Positions 1 through 9,326 of a DNA stretch of 64,000 bases are shown in pieces (the stretch's first letter is position 1; the number at the start of each line of letters is the position of its first letter). A program made the translations under genes and the position numbers. Origin of the DNA: RGIG3102 sp964369975 (GTDB lineage Bacteria; Bacillota; Clostridia; Oscillospirales; Ruminococcaceae); contig CAYJFZ010000005.1 in NCBI GenBank assembly GCA_964369975.1, positions 1 to 64,000 on the forward strand, given 5' to 3'. A model generated the notes under the pieces. That model made no database searches. It had not been told where the DNA came from and worked only from the letters and a program-made list of their open reading frames with translations.

Positions 1-1722
1 ATAATCATCATATACTTTACCATATAGCTCTATTAATTTATCTATAAAAGATGCATTTTTCAAGACAATTTCAAACAATAATTTATTTGCAAGATACCTA
101 ATACCTATTTCAGATGCACAACTACACCAAATCGCAAAATAAAATGCTTCATTTAACCTTTTTTCAGTACCTTTCACTGAAATAAAGTAAATTAGATTTT
201 TTAATCTTAATTTAATACTATTGCTGCTATCTAACCACACAAATAAACGTGTTAATTCATCTCTTTGCCTTTCTGCATGAGCAAAATAATCATTAAAATA
301 ATTATTGCAGTTAAATGGTTTATTTATATATCCACCAAAAGATAAAAAAAGATTTCCTGAATTTGTAACATCAATTATTTGAGTAAACGCCTGTATATTC
401 TCTTCTTTAAAATTAATTTTACTTAGTATTTCATATGTACAGTAATTAGTTAAACCTGTCTCTTTTACAATTCGGAAAATTTTCTCATAGTCCGGTGAAT
501 ATTTATCAAATAACAAAAGTATTATGTATTCTTTTAAACTTGGTATCTTCTCCATTTTATATTTAATAACTTCAACAATCTCTTCAACAGTCTTATTATT
601 AATACTATTAAATAGTTCTCTCGTAATAAGGGCATCAGAAAGTTTGTCAATGTGGAATGTGTAATAGCTTACACCATTATATTTAGATTCATATAGAAAA
701 TTCAATGATACCATTTCCTTAAAATAGGATTCTGCATTTTTAATTAAATTTTCTACTGATTTCAAATCTATAACCTTCTCATCATTCTCAAACATCCATT
801 TTGCAATTTTTTTAGTATCTAACCACATATCCTTTGATAAGCTTTTTTTTATAATGCCTTCTAAAACATAAGTTATTGAGTTTATACTATTTTCTTCCTC
901 ATTTTCAATTTTATCATCTTGAAGAAGTCTACATAGTAATGTTATATATAACGGATTATTAGAAAATAAAATATCTTCATATTTATCAACATCTATAATA
1001 GGTTGACGTTTCAACTCTAACAAAGCAGATTCAATAGAAACTCCTAAAAATTCTACTTCAAATTCTGATAACTTCTTAAATTGTTCAAGGATCGACTCTT
1101 CCAAAGAGTTTGTGCGATATGTTAATATAATTCTTATTTTTGGATGTTTCTTCAGTTCTCTTATAATCTCTATAAGTTTTATTTGGCACTCTTTATTTAA
1201 TTCATTAATAGCATCAACCACAAAAACAAATCCATTTTTTGAAGAATCAATTATTTCATTTACATTAATAATTGAAAACTCTGACATACCTGATATAAGT
1301 TTACCATATATGCACAAATGGGGAATATAATTTTTAGTGAATTCATCTGATAAAGTTTTCATAAAATGGCTTTTACCTATTCCGCCATATCCAGAAATCA
1401 AGGAAAATTTATGCATTTTATAGCAATTCTTAACTTGAATATTATATAATGAGGTCAATTCTGGTCGTGTTGAACATATAGTCGATACTACATCGCCTAT
1501 CCCTGTCAAAAATTCTTTTTCAGTAACATTAAAAAAATTGTAGCTATTTGACCACATCTTAAATTTTCTAGTAATTTCATTATCACTCACATTGCCTGAT
1601 ATAATAATCTTTCCTAATAATTTCTGAAAAATAGTATCATCTTCCCACTTCATTAAAATATCATTACGAACCATTTTTTCAATTCGCTTCTTGTGATTAT
1701 TATTTAAATCTACATACCTCAT
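1..1722 (-). CDS. STAND/NACHT-like P-loop NTPase, 3' end beyond window
   Basis: Open reading frame of 574 codons that enters from the window edge with no stop, so its C-terminus is not visible. The start ATG at 1722 follows a GGAGGG ribosome site. A Walker A motif GYGGIGKSH lies at about residues 110-118, a hydrophobic strand ending in an acidic Walker B (FVFVVDAINEL) at about 165-175, and ILTYR, resembling the sensor-1 arginine of STAND NTPases, at about 200. A later segment (YYTFHIDKLSDALITREL) resembles the winged-helix part of NACHT proteins. The family is known for oligomerising signal-sensing switches, many of them anti-phage. The defence role here is inferred from the neighbouring RhuM and serine recombinase genes. 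The sensor and effector domains cannot be assigned; the first 100 residues match nothing I recognise. Confidence 0.8.
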   Translation of the reverse strand, partial: MRYVDLNNNHKKRIEKMVRNDILMKWEDDTIFQKLLGKIIISGNVSDNEITRKFKMWSNSYNFFNVTEKEFLTGIGDVVSTICSTRPELTSLYNIQVKNCYKMHKFSLISGYGGIGKSHFMKTLSDEFTKNYIPHLCIYGKLISGMSEFSIINVNEIIDSSKNGFVFVVDAINELNKECQIKLIEIIRELKKHPKIRIILTYRTNSLEESILEQFKKLSEFEVEFLGVSIESALLELKRQPIIDVDKYEDILFSNNPLYITLLCRLLQDDKIENEEENSINSITYVLEGIIKKSLSKDMWLDTKKIAKWMFENDEKVIDLKSVENLIKNAESYFKEMVSLNFLYESKYNGVSYYTFHIDKLSDALITRELFNSINNKTVEEIVEVIKYKMEKIPSLKEYIILLLFDKYSPDYEKIFRIVKETGLTNYCTYEILSKINFKEENIQAFTQIIDVTNSGNLFLSFGGYINKPFNCNNYFNDYFAHAERQRDELTRLFVWLDSSNSIKLRLKNLIYFISVKGTEKRLNEAFYFAIWCSCASEIGIRYLANKLLFEIVLKNASFIDKLIELYGKVYDDY

Positions 1723-2209
1723 ACTTCACCCTCCAAAACCTCTACTATTACCTATTTTTACCTATTATTTTAGCATATTAACTGCAAAATTAAAAGATTG
1801 GGAATTAAGAGTAATCAATATATTTTTATTAGTGAATATTAACTTTAAACCTATTTTATTTATTATCCAACTTTAATTGAAATCAAAAAATCATTATGTG
1901 CATCTACTACATTGTAATGATTTTAATAGCTACATATTCATTTTATATCTTTTGCTTTAAGCTAGTGTCAACTACTTATAAAGTGCAGTGTCTTTTGTTT
2001 ATCTGACTTCATAATCTATAATTAATTTTAAAATATTGATTCACAAAATAGTTATTCACTTTGATATTATGTTAATCACGTACATAAACACTTAAGTAAT
2101 AATTAATCTACCTATATTTTTTTATACATTATACTATGCTTAAAATTACGTAGCTTCTCAGTTTTAATTTATAAATAATTTACAGTAGTTTGACAAACAC
2201 ATCTACCTT
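1723..2209. other. AT-rich intergenic region with a 10-bp direct repeat
   Basis: No coding frame is convincing. Just upstream of the NTPase gene is a tandem direct repeat, TTACCTATTT followed by TTACCTATTA, at about 1748-1767, which could be an operator. At the other end, next to the RhuM stop codon, a heptamer (TACCTTC on the plus strand) is repeated three times. No clear promoter hexamers or terminator were found. Confidence 0.4.
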
Positions 2210-3211
2210 CTACCTTCTACCTTTTTCTATTGCTTTTTGAGTAATTTTCACAGTATCTAAATATGCTTTCTCGACAGGTGATAAATAATCTTTCTCTAAT
2301 TTACGATACTTTTCATACTCTAATTCAGCTTTTTTTATAGCTTGATTATTACTGATACTTCCGCTTCCAAGAAGTACTCCTTGTCCATATCTTTCAGCAA
2401 AGTCATCTACTTCTACAATCCAATCTTTCATATGCATTGGTTCTCTTCGCATAGCTCGAAGTTCTGCTAAATCAAAAAATGCCGATACCATACGATTTAA
2501 TGTAGCAAGTTCTTCTTCACTAAGATAATTTTTAGCAATTTTTGTTTCACTTTTTACTGGATGCTCTCCTTTAAATGTTGTTAGTCCCATGAAAGGTAAT
2601 TCTGAATTAGCTCTACTAAATATAATTTCCGCTGCTGTATTTCCATGTGCTGCGTAATGTAGTTTATTTTGCACTACCTTGAAAAACTCCACCGATTCAT
2701 TTGCGGTCGGATTATAGTCCACGCTTGTTGCATAAAGATCAAGTACCTGCCTATATAACACCTTTTCACTTGAACGAATATCACGTATTCTCTCAAGTAG
2801 TTCTTTCCAATAGTTTCCACCACCAGCTTGCTTTAAAAGGTCATCATTCATCGTAAACCCTTTTATTAAATACTCTTTCAAGATACCAAGCGCCCATCTT
2901 CTAAACTGTGTACCACGAACACTTTTCACTCTATATCCTACCGATATAACAACATCGAGATTATAGTGATTTATGTTATAGTTTTTACCATCGACCCCAG
3001 CTGTTCGGAATTTCCGAACAACTGAATTCTCTTCGAGTTCACCTTCTATGAAAATATTCTTGATATGCTCACTAACATTAGATTTACTACTTTGAAACAG
3101 ATCAACCATTTGAGACTGTGATAGCCATACAGTTTCATTTTCCATGTGCACATCAATCTTTGTCTCACCATCATCAGTTTGATATATTATTATTTCATCA
3201 TTCATACTCAT
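2210..3211 (-). CDS. RhuM family protein
   Basis: 333 residues, full length for the RhuM family (COG3943). The N-terminal part has a helix-turn-helix-like segment (WLSQSQMVDLF...SNVSEHI, about residues 29-50), followed by the conserved NYNINHYNLDVVISVGYRVKS and GTQFRRWA blocks at about 78-107. RhuM proteins were named from a Salmonella pathogenicity island, but their biochemical role is unknown; they are frequent in mobile and defence islands. The gene lies between a STAND NTPase and a serine recombinase on the same strand, with about 480 and 160 bp gaps, so it is probably its own transcription unit. The stop codon sits inside a threefold AGAAGGT repeat, so the exact C-terminus may vary between strains. 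Confidence 0.85.
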   Translation of the reverse strand: MSMNDEIIIYQTDDGETKIDVHMENETVWLSQSQMVDLFQSSKSNVSEHIKNIFIEGELEENSVVRKFRTAGVDGKNYNINHYNLDVVISVGYRVKSVRGTQFRRWALGILKEYLIKGFTMNDDLLKQAGGGNYWKELLERIRDIRSSEKVLYRQVLDLYATSVDYNPTANESVEFFKVVQNKLHYAAHGNTAAEIIFSRANSELPFMGLTTFKGEHPVKSETKIAKNYLSEEELATLNRMVSAFFDLAELRAMRREPMHMKDWIVEVDDFAERYGQGVLLGSGSISNNQAIKKAELEYEKYRKLEKDYLSPVEKAYLDTVKITQKAIEKGRR

Positions 3212-3372
3212 TCACCTCGTTATGATCTATTTAGAAAATATCTAATAATTTATATTTTTATTTAACAGTATTTAAAGAATTTTAACCCATATTATCGTTA
3301 TTCTTTCAAGGATAATAATACTAATTATACCATTTCAATAAAAAAACATCAATGTACTTTTACTCTAAAAAA

Positions 3373-4986
3373 CTATTCTTCTAAGCTCTGCTCATACTCA
3401 ACTCCATCTTTAAATACTATCATCACTTTTGTTTCATCTATCACCTTTATTATATCTATAATTTGTCGCGCTAATTTATCATCATATTCATCATTGCTTG
3501 ATTTTTTCACTAGATATTCTTCGATTTCACTTATTTGACTGGCAATAGCTTTACTGCTTTGGGTTTCGTTGTATTCCCTCACTAAATCATTTAATTTCAT
3601 GGCTTCAGCATTCATTTCTTTTATAAGCTCTAAGTTATCTGCTGCCTTACCACTACTAACAATTTGTAATACTTCATTTTTTATTTCTTCTATCTTTTTC
3701 TGAGTTTTATTTAAGTCAAACTCGCTATTTATTTTCTCACTCAATGTAATGCTCAATTCTCGTTTTGTAAATTCTATAACATTATCTCTACTAGATTCAG
3801 TTGCATTTATAGCTTCTACTATTGCATTATGTATTTTATATTCATCGAGTGTTATTGCATCTTTGCAATATTTCAATCCGTATTTTATTCTCTTTGAGCA
3901 TCTCCATACTGGTCGCTTTTCTGCCACAAGCTGACCTTTCTTTTTCTTTTTGCTCCATATTGCTCTTTGCATTGGTGATAAGCAATCCCCACACACCAAT
4001 ATATCATTTAGTGCGTATTTACTTGAAAATTTTCCTTTTTCACTTTTCGCCATTTTCGAAGTACTTCTTTTGCTATTTCTTCTCGCTCTTTCTGTTATAG
4101 CTTGATTATAAATTTCTTTTGGTATTATAGCATCATGGTTATTTTTAATATGCACCTTAGGAAATTCACCATTATTTATCTTAGCTTTTTTTGTAATATG
4201 ATTTTCAATATATGTTTTTTGCAGTATTACATCGCCACAATATCTTTCATATTGTAGTATTTTTTGAATACTAGCTGTTTTCCAAACATCTTTTCCTTTT
4301 GGTGTTTTGACATTACCATTATTTAATATTTTTGCAATTTTACTATCACTTTCACCACTTAAATACAGTTTATATATTTGCCTTATAATTTTTGCATCTT
4401 CTTCTATAATTTCAGGCTCATTGTTTTCACCTTTCCTATATCCGAAAGTATTATTATAATTCCAGTATACCACACCATTTTGCATTGCCATCTGCTTACC
4501 TTTTCTTACATTCAGGCTAAGTGAATGGCTTTCTTCTTGTGCTATACCAGCTAGAATTGAAATTACAAATTCACTATTTTCTTCAAGTGTGTTTATATTC
4601 TCTTTTTCAAAATATACTCCTATACCAAGAGATTTCAATTCTCTTATACGATTTAAGGTTATTACTATGTTTCTAGAAAATCTACTGATAGATTTTGTTA
4701 CAACTAAATCTACTTTTCCTTTTCTACAATGCCTCATTAATTTTTGAAATCCTGGTCTATTTTCAGTAACTCCACTAATGCCTTCATCAGCATATGTTCC
4801 TGCTAATGACCATCCTTTTGTTTTTAATATTAAGTTTGTGTAACATGTTTTTTGAGTTTCAAAACTTGTCAACTGTTCTTCAAAATTCGTAGACACGCGA
4901 GAATATGAAGCAACACGTAGGGTTTGCTTTTTATTTCCAAATATACGATTATCTATAGTTGCCGGTATTATTGTTATCTCTTTCAT
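3373..4986 (-). CDS. Large serine recombinase
   Basis: 537 residues with the order expected of a large serine integrase/transposase: a resolvase-type catalytic domain at the N-terminus (ASYSRVST, nucleophile predicted to be Ser32 with Arg30), the conserved DEGISGVTENRPGFQKL block at about 67-85, a recombinase domain at about 170-280, a zinc ribbon with CGDC and C..C near 332-371, and a long coiled coil to the end. It catalyses strand exchange through a 5'-phosphoserine link, probably to mobilise the island at 1-5.5 kb. The ATG follows AAAGGA and lies 9 bases after the stop of the degraded frame upstream. No att core could be defined, because the other end of the element lies outside the window. 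Confidence 0.92.
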   Translation of the reverse strand: MKEITIIPATIDNRIFGNKKQTLRVASYSRVSTNFEEQLTSFETQKTCYTNLILKTKGWSLAGTYADEGISGVTENRPGFQKLMRHCRKGKVDLVVTKSISRFSRNIVITLNRIRELKSLGIGVYFEKENINTLEENSEFVISILAGIAQEESHSLSLNVRKGKQMAMQNGVVYWNYNNTFGYRKGENNEPEIIEEDAKIIRQIYKLYLSGESDSKIAKILNNGNVKTPKGKDVWKTASIQKILQYERYCGDVILQKTYIENHITKKAKINNGEFPKVHIKNNHDAIIPKEIYNQAITERARRNSKRSTSKMAKSEKGKFSSKYALNDILVCGDCLSPMQRAIWSKKKKKGQLVAEKRPVWRCSKRIKYGLKYCKDAITLDEYKIHNAIVEAINATESSRDNVIEFTKRELSITLSEKINSEFDLNKTQKKIEEIKNEVLQIVSSGKAADNLELIKEMNAEAMKLNDLVREYNETQSSKAIASQISEIEEYLVKKSSNDEYDDKLARQIIDIIKVIDETKVMIVFKDGVEYEQSLEE

Positions 4987-4995
4987 AATTTTCCT

Positions 4996-5248
4996 TTACA
5001 CTTTTGTTCCATCTATAAGTTTGAAATACACTATTTCTTTTTGATTTATAAAAATCTTTTTTATTATGCACTTAATTTCACTCAAATTTTCTTCTGGATT
5101 ATCAAGTATTTTTTTAAGTTACTTCTTTTAAATGATTTGGTTGTTCTGATAATTCGTATTTTAACTCAGTTAGTTTTTTGATATCCTCTTGCATCTTAAC
5201 CACATCTATTTCAAATTTATCTAGTGCCATGTCTTTTTTATTTTTCAT
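4996..5248 (-). pseudogene. Frameshifted small gene upstream of the serine recombinase
   Basis: An ATG at 5248, after a GAGGTGAT ribosome site, opens a 44-codon charged frame that stops at 5114-5116. Immediately after the stop, a run of seven A leads into another frame encoding about 39 residues (KILDNPEENLSE...FKLIDGTKV) that ends at 4996, at the ribosome site of the recombinase. The second part resembles the extreme C-terminus of the recombinase (...KVMIVFKDGVE), so the original product was probably a recombinase-type C-terminal/coiled-coil protein of about 83 residues. The stop precedes the A-run, so programmed slippage does not explain it; mutation or a base-calling error at the homopolymer is more likely. 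Confidence 0.5.
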
Positions 5249-5463
5249 CTTAATCACCTCGATTAAAGTGTACCTGATGATTCATAAAATCAATATCGCT
5301 TATTAAGGGCACTTTATATATAACACTATTAACAAGTAATGTAATTTTTAGGATTTTAAATATATAACGAGTGACAAAATTCATATATATTACAATCAAA
5401 TGCTACTTTTCAGTTGACTATTTTTCATATAATATGGTAACATTTAAATATAACATTCAAATA

Positions 5464-5533
5464 AAAAACTCCAAATTTATCGTTCTATGTAATCTACTAA
5501 ATTTTACAGAAAACTTTAATTTGGAGTTTTATT
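5464..5533. repeat. Inverted repeat with 13-14 bp arms before the lipoprotein gene
   Basis: AAAACTCCAAATT near 5465 is mirrored by AATTTGGAGTTTT near 5518-5530, with about 40 bases between. The right arm ends about 10 bases before the ribosome site of the lipoprotein gene. It could be a leader hairpin, or the end of a mobile segment, since it separates the recombinase island from the lipoprotein. No T-tract supports a terminator. Confidence 0.5.
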
Positions 5534-5551
5534 TTAGAAAGAAGGTATTTT

Positions 5552-6160
5552 ATGAAAAGGATAAACACAAAGCTTATAACCATAGCTATAACAATACTTA
5601 TTTTTTTATTATGTACGGGTTGCGATGATAATAATAAAGTATCTGAAATAGACCAAACTACTGCAACGCAGTTATATGAGACTTTTAAAGATGTTGCGAT
5701 GGGAACACCTGTGGAAAATTTTGATTTACAGAGTTGGTCTGATGAAGATTTTATTAATTGGCTTTCCTATGCTTTACATTTAGAATACAAGGAAAATTAT
5801 ATTAATTTTTTGAGTGAACATAATTGGAAAATTTCAGAGGAAACCATTGATTTAACTGCAGACATATCGGCAGAAGTTATCGAGCAATTCACTCTGCAAT
5901 TTTTAGATATATCCATTGAAACATTGCAAAGTTTTAACAATTATAACGATGAAGCTAAAACTTACACGGTTAATTGGATAGATGGCTTAGGCGGTGGGAC
6001 TACACTTGCATTTATAGATTACAGTATTGTAGAAAACGAAATATGCATAACGGCTCAAGCTTTAGCAGGTGTAGAAAATTATTTAACACATATCTTGTAT
6101 TTAAAACAAATTGGAGATGACGAATATCGCATTTCACATTATGAACGAGTATATCCATAA
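5552..6160 (+). CDS. Lipoprotein of unknown function
   Basis: 202 residues. A lipoprotein signal peptide is clear: MKR, a hydrophobic stretch, and the lipobox LCTGC with the acylated cysteine near residue 24, followed by an Asp/Asn-rich linker. The mature part is acidic and folds unpredictably from sequence; I recognise no family. AGAAGG precedes the ATG by 8 bases. It is monocistronic, between a 13-bp inverted repeat upstream and a strong terminator downstream, and points away from the recombinase. It would be anchored on the outer face of the membrane. Confidence 0.8.
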   Translation: MKRINTKLITIAITILIFLLCTGCDDNNKVSEIDQTTATQLYETFKDVAMGTPVENFDLQSWSDEDFINWLSYALHLEYKENYINFLSEHNWKISEETIDLTADISAEVIEQFTLQFLDISIETLQSFNNYNDEAKTYTVNWIDGLGGGTTLAFIDYSIVENEICITAQALAGVENYLTHILYLKQIGDDEYRISHYERVYP

Positions 6161-6221
6161 TTATTATTTAATTTTTTCATTTTTAAAATTATATAAATTA
6201 GTTAATTTTATTTTATAATCA

Positions 6222-6264
6222 AAAAGGGCGTTAGTTTTTCATTTAAAACTAACGCCTTTTTGAC
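6222..6264 (+). terminator. Intrinsic terminator of the lipoprotein gene
   Basis: AAAGGCGTTAGTTTT and its complement flank a short loop and are followed by TTTTT. The A-rich left flank makes it usable in both directions. Confidence 0.85.
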
Positions 6265-6398
6265 TACATTATTCTATTTTTATTATCTTAATTCTATTTT
6301 ATATCTTTTTATGAGTTCGAACCCAGTTTTGCCCCAAAACAGCTAAAAGGACACCTATGTTTTCGCATATCTCAAAATCACTATTTTTTGCAATAAAA

Positions 6399-6458
6399 AA
6401 TGTCAAAATAGCGGGCCACGACTAGATATTTCTAGTAGGGCATCTATTTTGACAACTT
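6399..6458 (-). terminator. Branched terminator hairpin behind the CAU tRNA
   Basis: The outer arms GTCAAAATAG and CTATTTTGAC enclose a second hairpin (ACTAGA/TCTAGT). On the minus strand the structure is followed by TTTTTT, placing it as the terminator of the tRNA transcript. Confidence 0.65.
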
Positions 6459-6462
6459 TTTG

Positions 6463-6539
6463 TGGTGGACCTTCACAGACTCGAACTGTGGACCGCCCGG
6501 TTATGAGCCGGGTGCTCTAACCAACTGAGCTAAAGGTCC
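6463..6539 (-). tRNA. tRNA with CAU anticodon (probably tRNA-Ile2, otherwise Met)
   Basis: A complete 77-base cloverleaf with encoded CCA: acceptor GGACCTT, D arm TAGCTCAGTTGGTTAGAGC, anticodon stem CCGG with loop CTCATAA, T arm CACAG-TTCGAGT-CTGTG. The GGACCTT acceptor stem is the form I associate with tRNA-Ile2, in which the C34 is modified to lysidine, rather than elongator Met. The 3' end faces the mobile island. No gene partner lies in the same transcript. Confidence 0.93.
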
Positions 6540-6606
6540 TTTTAATAATGTGCTTATACATTATACATCGCCTTAACTCAATTGTCAATATTTTTTTAGT
6601 TATTTT

Positions 6607-7500
6607 TTATTTTTCTTTTATTGTACTTTTCTCTACTTCTTCTTTTGTTGGAACACTATCTGCAGCACCTTGTTTTGACACTGCTAAGGCTGAGGCCTTT
6701 GCTGCTGTTTTTAAAATATTTTCTGGAGTTTTGTTTTGTATTATTCCACTTAAAAAATATCCTGTAAATGTATCACCGGCAGCAGTAGTATCCTCAACAT
6801 CTACTTTAAAAATGCTTTGTTCATAGGTTTTATCGCCATCAAAATATACAGCCCCATCTTGGCCTAAAGTGATAACGATTTTTGCATTTTTAAAGTCTTT
6901 TGATAATTTAGTAATCATCTTATTTACTTCTTTTTCCTTTGTTATCATCTCAGCTTCAACTTCATTCATAATAAAGTAGGATACTTTTGATAAGTCGCAT
7001 TTTAATAAATTTTCATCTATTGGCGAAGGATTTAGTGCAATTACTAATCCTTTTTCATAGCCTTTATTTAATATGTAATCTAAAGAAGATACTTCATTTT
7101 GTAATAGGAGTATGTCCCCTTTTTCAAAATGCGAGAATATGAAATCAACATCTTCTTTTGTTATTTGTTTATTTGCACCACCGTATAAAATGATGTTGTT
7201 TTGCCCTTGTGCATCTACTTGTATGATAGCATGGCCTGAAAAATCATCTGTTTTTAGTACATAGTCAACATTTACATCAAATTCTTTTAATTTATCTAAA
7301 AGCATTTGACCATCAAAACCTACTTTTCCTGCATGGTATACATCGCAGCCAGCTTTTTTTGCAGCTATTGATTGGTTTAATCCCTTACCCCCACAAAAAG
7401 TATCTAATGAAAGTGAGGATATAGTCTCTTTAGGTTTTACAAAGTTTTCTACTTTATATACTCTGTCTATATTTAATGAGCCTAAATTTAAAATTTTCAT
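6607..7500 (-). CDS. rbsK: Ribokinase, PfkB family
   Basis: 297 residues, the usual length. It has the ribokinase substrate motif NLGSLNIDRV at the start, GGKGLNQ at 37-43 (GGKGANQ is usual), and the PfkB C-terminal signature DTTAAGDTFTGYF with catalytic base Asp243. The enzyme phosphorylates D-ribose to ribose 5-phosphate in the cytoplasm, feeding the pentose phosphate and nucleotide pathways. No ribose transporter or RbsD lies beside it, so the source of ribose is not evident; nucleoside salvage is possible. It may share a transcript with the upstream membrane-protein gene, but a 14-bp inverted repeat lies between them. Another PfkB sugar kinase specificity cannot be excluded. Confidence 0.85.
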   Translation of the reverse strand: MKILNLGSLNIDRVYKVENFVKPKETISSLSLDTFCGGKGLNQSIAAKKAGCDVYHAGKVGFDGQMLLDKLKEFDVNVDYVLKTDDFSGHAIIQVDAQGQNNIILYGGANKQITKEDVDFIFSHFEKGDILLLQNEVSSLDYILNKGYEKGLVIALNPSPIDENLLKCDLSKVSYFIMNEVEAEMITKEKEVNKMITKLSKDFKNAKIVITLGQDGAVYFDGDKTYEQSIFKVDVEDTTAAGDTFTGYFLSGIIQNKTPENILKTAAKASALAVSKQGAADSVPTKEEVEKSTIKEK

Positions 7501-7524
7501 AATCTATCCTTTTTACTTTTAATA

Positions 7525-7567
7525 AAATTTATATAGTACCACTTATTAAATGATACTATATAAATTT
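7525..7567. repeat. Perfect 14-bp inverted repeat
   Basis: AAATTTATATAGTA (7525-7538) and its exact complement (7554-7567) enclose 15 bases, between the membrane-protein stop and rbsK. It is AT-only in most positions. It could act as an attenuator or as an operator; the run of T after it is short. Confidence 0.55.
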
Positions 7568-7575
7568 AAGTTTTA

Positions 7576-9309
7576 TTATTCTTCGTCTACTACTTCGCCT
7601 TGGTCTTCTTGTAGTACTTCTTCTTGTGCTTCTTCTTCTAATTCAATGCTCTCAACATCTTTACCTAAAGAATTATTTACAAATTCAGTAACTTGTACTA
7701 ATACATCATCTTCTGTGTGTTGAATATACTCAATAGTTACGCTATCGCCAACTAAAGTTAGTGATAATGCGGCACTTAAAGAGCTTTGTGCATCAAAAAT
7801 TAATTGTGGATATTCATTTGAAGTAAAGCGATAAATGCTTTCTTCCCCTGCATATTGCTGACCTATTCTATCAATAGTGAATGTTGCTGTTTTTACTGTT
7901 TCTTCATCAACTGGAATTGAAGTGTCAATACCGCTGTCATTTAATGCATCTAAATAATTTTCTCTTGCATCTTGTGAGGTTTCACCTACTCCAACTATTA
8001 AATAATCCCTAACTGATACATAGGCAAACTGCTTAATTAAGCCGTCAGCATCTTTTAGTGTCATAAAGTAAGTTGGTACTCCCTCAACATTTAAAATTAA
8101 TGGGAATGAAGCATAGTAACCATATTGTTGCACTTTACCCTCAGCTGAGCCTTGAGCTGCATACTCAGTTGCACCTGCCATTTGATATAATACAGGCTCT
8201 TTTGTTACCATATCTACCATAACAAAGCCGATAGCACTTTCATCAGCACCAACTGAAGTTATGCCTGTGAATAAATAACATCTATCGTTATTGTAAACTA
8301 TGATATTACCCTCACTTGTTTTGTACTTATCTTTATCAGAGAAGTTAAATACGCCACGAACATACTCACCCTTATTATTTATTTGTTGTAAAATAAAGTT
8401 TTCAGGCTGTACTCTATCTACCCAATCAGGTATTTCGTCTAATGAATATTCTTCGCCCTCGCCTGTTTGTGCGTCTATAACGATAACACCAGTTGCCTCT
8501 GGTAAGGCAAAGCCTACTATGTTTTTATATGTTGTGATTACCCAGTGAGGATTGCCATCGTCATCAAGCTCAAAGCTATAATCTGTTGTTCCTGTAAATA
8601 AGGCTTGTGTAAACCTTGTATGAAAGTATAAGTTATCAAAGAAAAACGCTGATGGCTGATACTTTATATTATAACCTTCTACATACTCAACATCGTTAGT
8701 ATTTGTAGCTGAAACAACTATATAACCAGGTGTTCCCTCCATGTTTGTAACCCATTGGAAAAAGCCTGAGTGATATAAAGGTACTACCCAAACAAGCTCA
8801 CCGTTAACTGTTTGAATTGTAGGTGTTCCTAAATTAACTTGGCTACCTAAAGACGGTCTTTCGCCTAATTTTTTATCTGCTAAATTTCTTGCTAAAGCCA
8901 TATCTACTATTGGCACTTGCTCAATATCAATGGCTTGAATTTCACTTGAGAAATCGCCTGTTCTATAATCTGGCATTTGGTCTCTATAAGTAGCTGGATG
9001 AAATAGTACACTTGAGTAAATACTTACACCAAAGTAAAGTATCCACACACCTATAACTAAATAAATAGCTTTTTTAGGTAGAGGCTTACTTTTTTTAAAG
9101 TCTACATTAAGCATACCTTGCTCTGTTCTCTCAAGCACAATTTTTCCTGCTGAAGTTATTATCCAAATCGCCGCATAAACAGTTATCATAAACGCATAGA
9201 AAAATGCAGTCGCTGGATAAATTGGGTTTAAGTTCATACTGTTAGCCAGTATATTAAATACAAAGAATATAGTGGCTACTATATAAAGTTTCGTACTTGT
9301 TTTTTTCAT
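7576..9309 (-). CDS. Membrane protein with large extracytoplasmic domain
   Basis: 577 residues from the ATG at 9309, chosen because AAGAGG lies 8 bases before it; an in-frame ATG 18 bases earlier overlaps the fbp stop as TAATG but has its ribosome site inside itself. Two hydrophobic helices lie within residues 5-55 and a third at about 80-100, followed by about 430 residues rich in beta-strand and aromatic residues (repeated patterns such as GELVWVVPLYHSGF and GNPHWVITTYK resemble PepSY-like folds), ending in a Glu-rich tail. I do not recognise a named family; a surface or envelope role is inferred from topology. It is translationally close to fbp and probably co-transcribed with it. Confidence 0.75.
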   Translation of the reverse strand: MKKTSTKLYIVATIFFVFNILANSMNLNPIYPATAFFYAFMITVYAAIWIITSAGKIVLERTEQGMLNVDFKKSKPLPKKAIYLVIGVWILYFGVSIYSSVLFHPATYRDQMPDYRTGDFSSEIQAIDIEQVPIVDMALARNLADKKLGERPSLGSQVNLGTPTIQTVNGELVWVVPLYHSGFFQWVTNMEGTPGYIVVSATNTNDVEYVEGYNIKYQPSAFFFDNLYFHTRFTQALFTGTTDYSFELDDDGNPHWVITTYKNIVGFALPEATGVIVIDAQTGEGEEYSLDEIPDWVDRVQPENFILQQINNKGEYVRGVFNFSDKDKYKTSEGNIIVYNNDRCYLFTGITSVGADESAIGFVMVDMVTKEPVLYQMAGATEYAAQGSAEGKVQQYGYYASFPLILNVEGVPTYFMTLKDADGLIKQFAYVSVRDYLIVGVGETSQDARENYLDALNDSGIDTSIPVDEETVKTATFTIDRIGQQYAGEESIYRFTSNEYPQLIFDAQSSLSAALSLTLVGDSVTIEYIQHTEDDVLVQVTEFVNNSLGKDVESIELEEEAQEEVLQEDQGEVVDEE

Positions 9310-9326
9310 TTGTTTGCCTCTTTTCA

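Noticed and set aside
5371..5628. Plus-strand 85-codon frame before the lipoprotein
   Set aside because: No ribosome site, overlaps the lipoprotein start in another frame and is AT-driven.
6309..6350. tRNA-like fragment GAGTTCGAACCCAG as an attachment-site remnant
   Set aside because: It has no matching stem and does not duplicate the nearby tRNA 3' end; chance similarity cannot be excluded.
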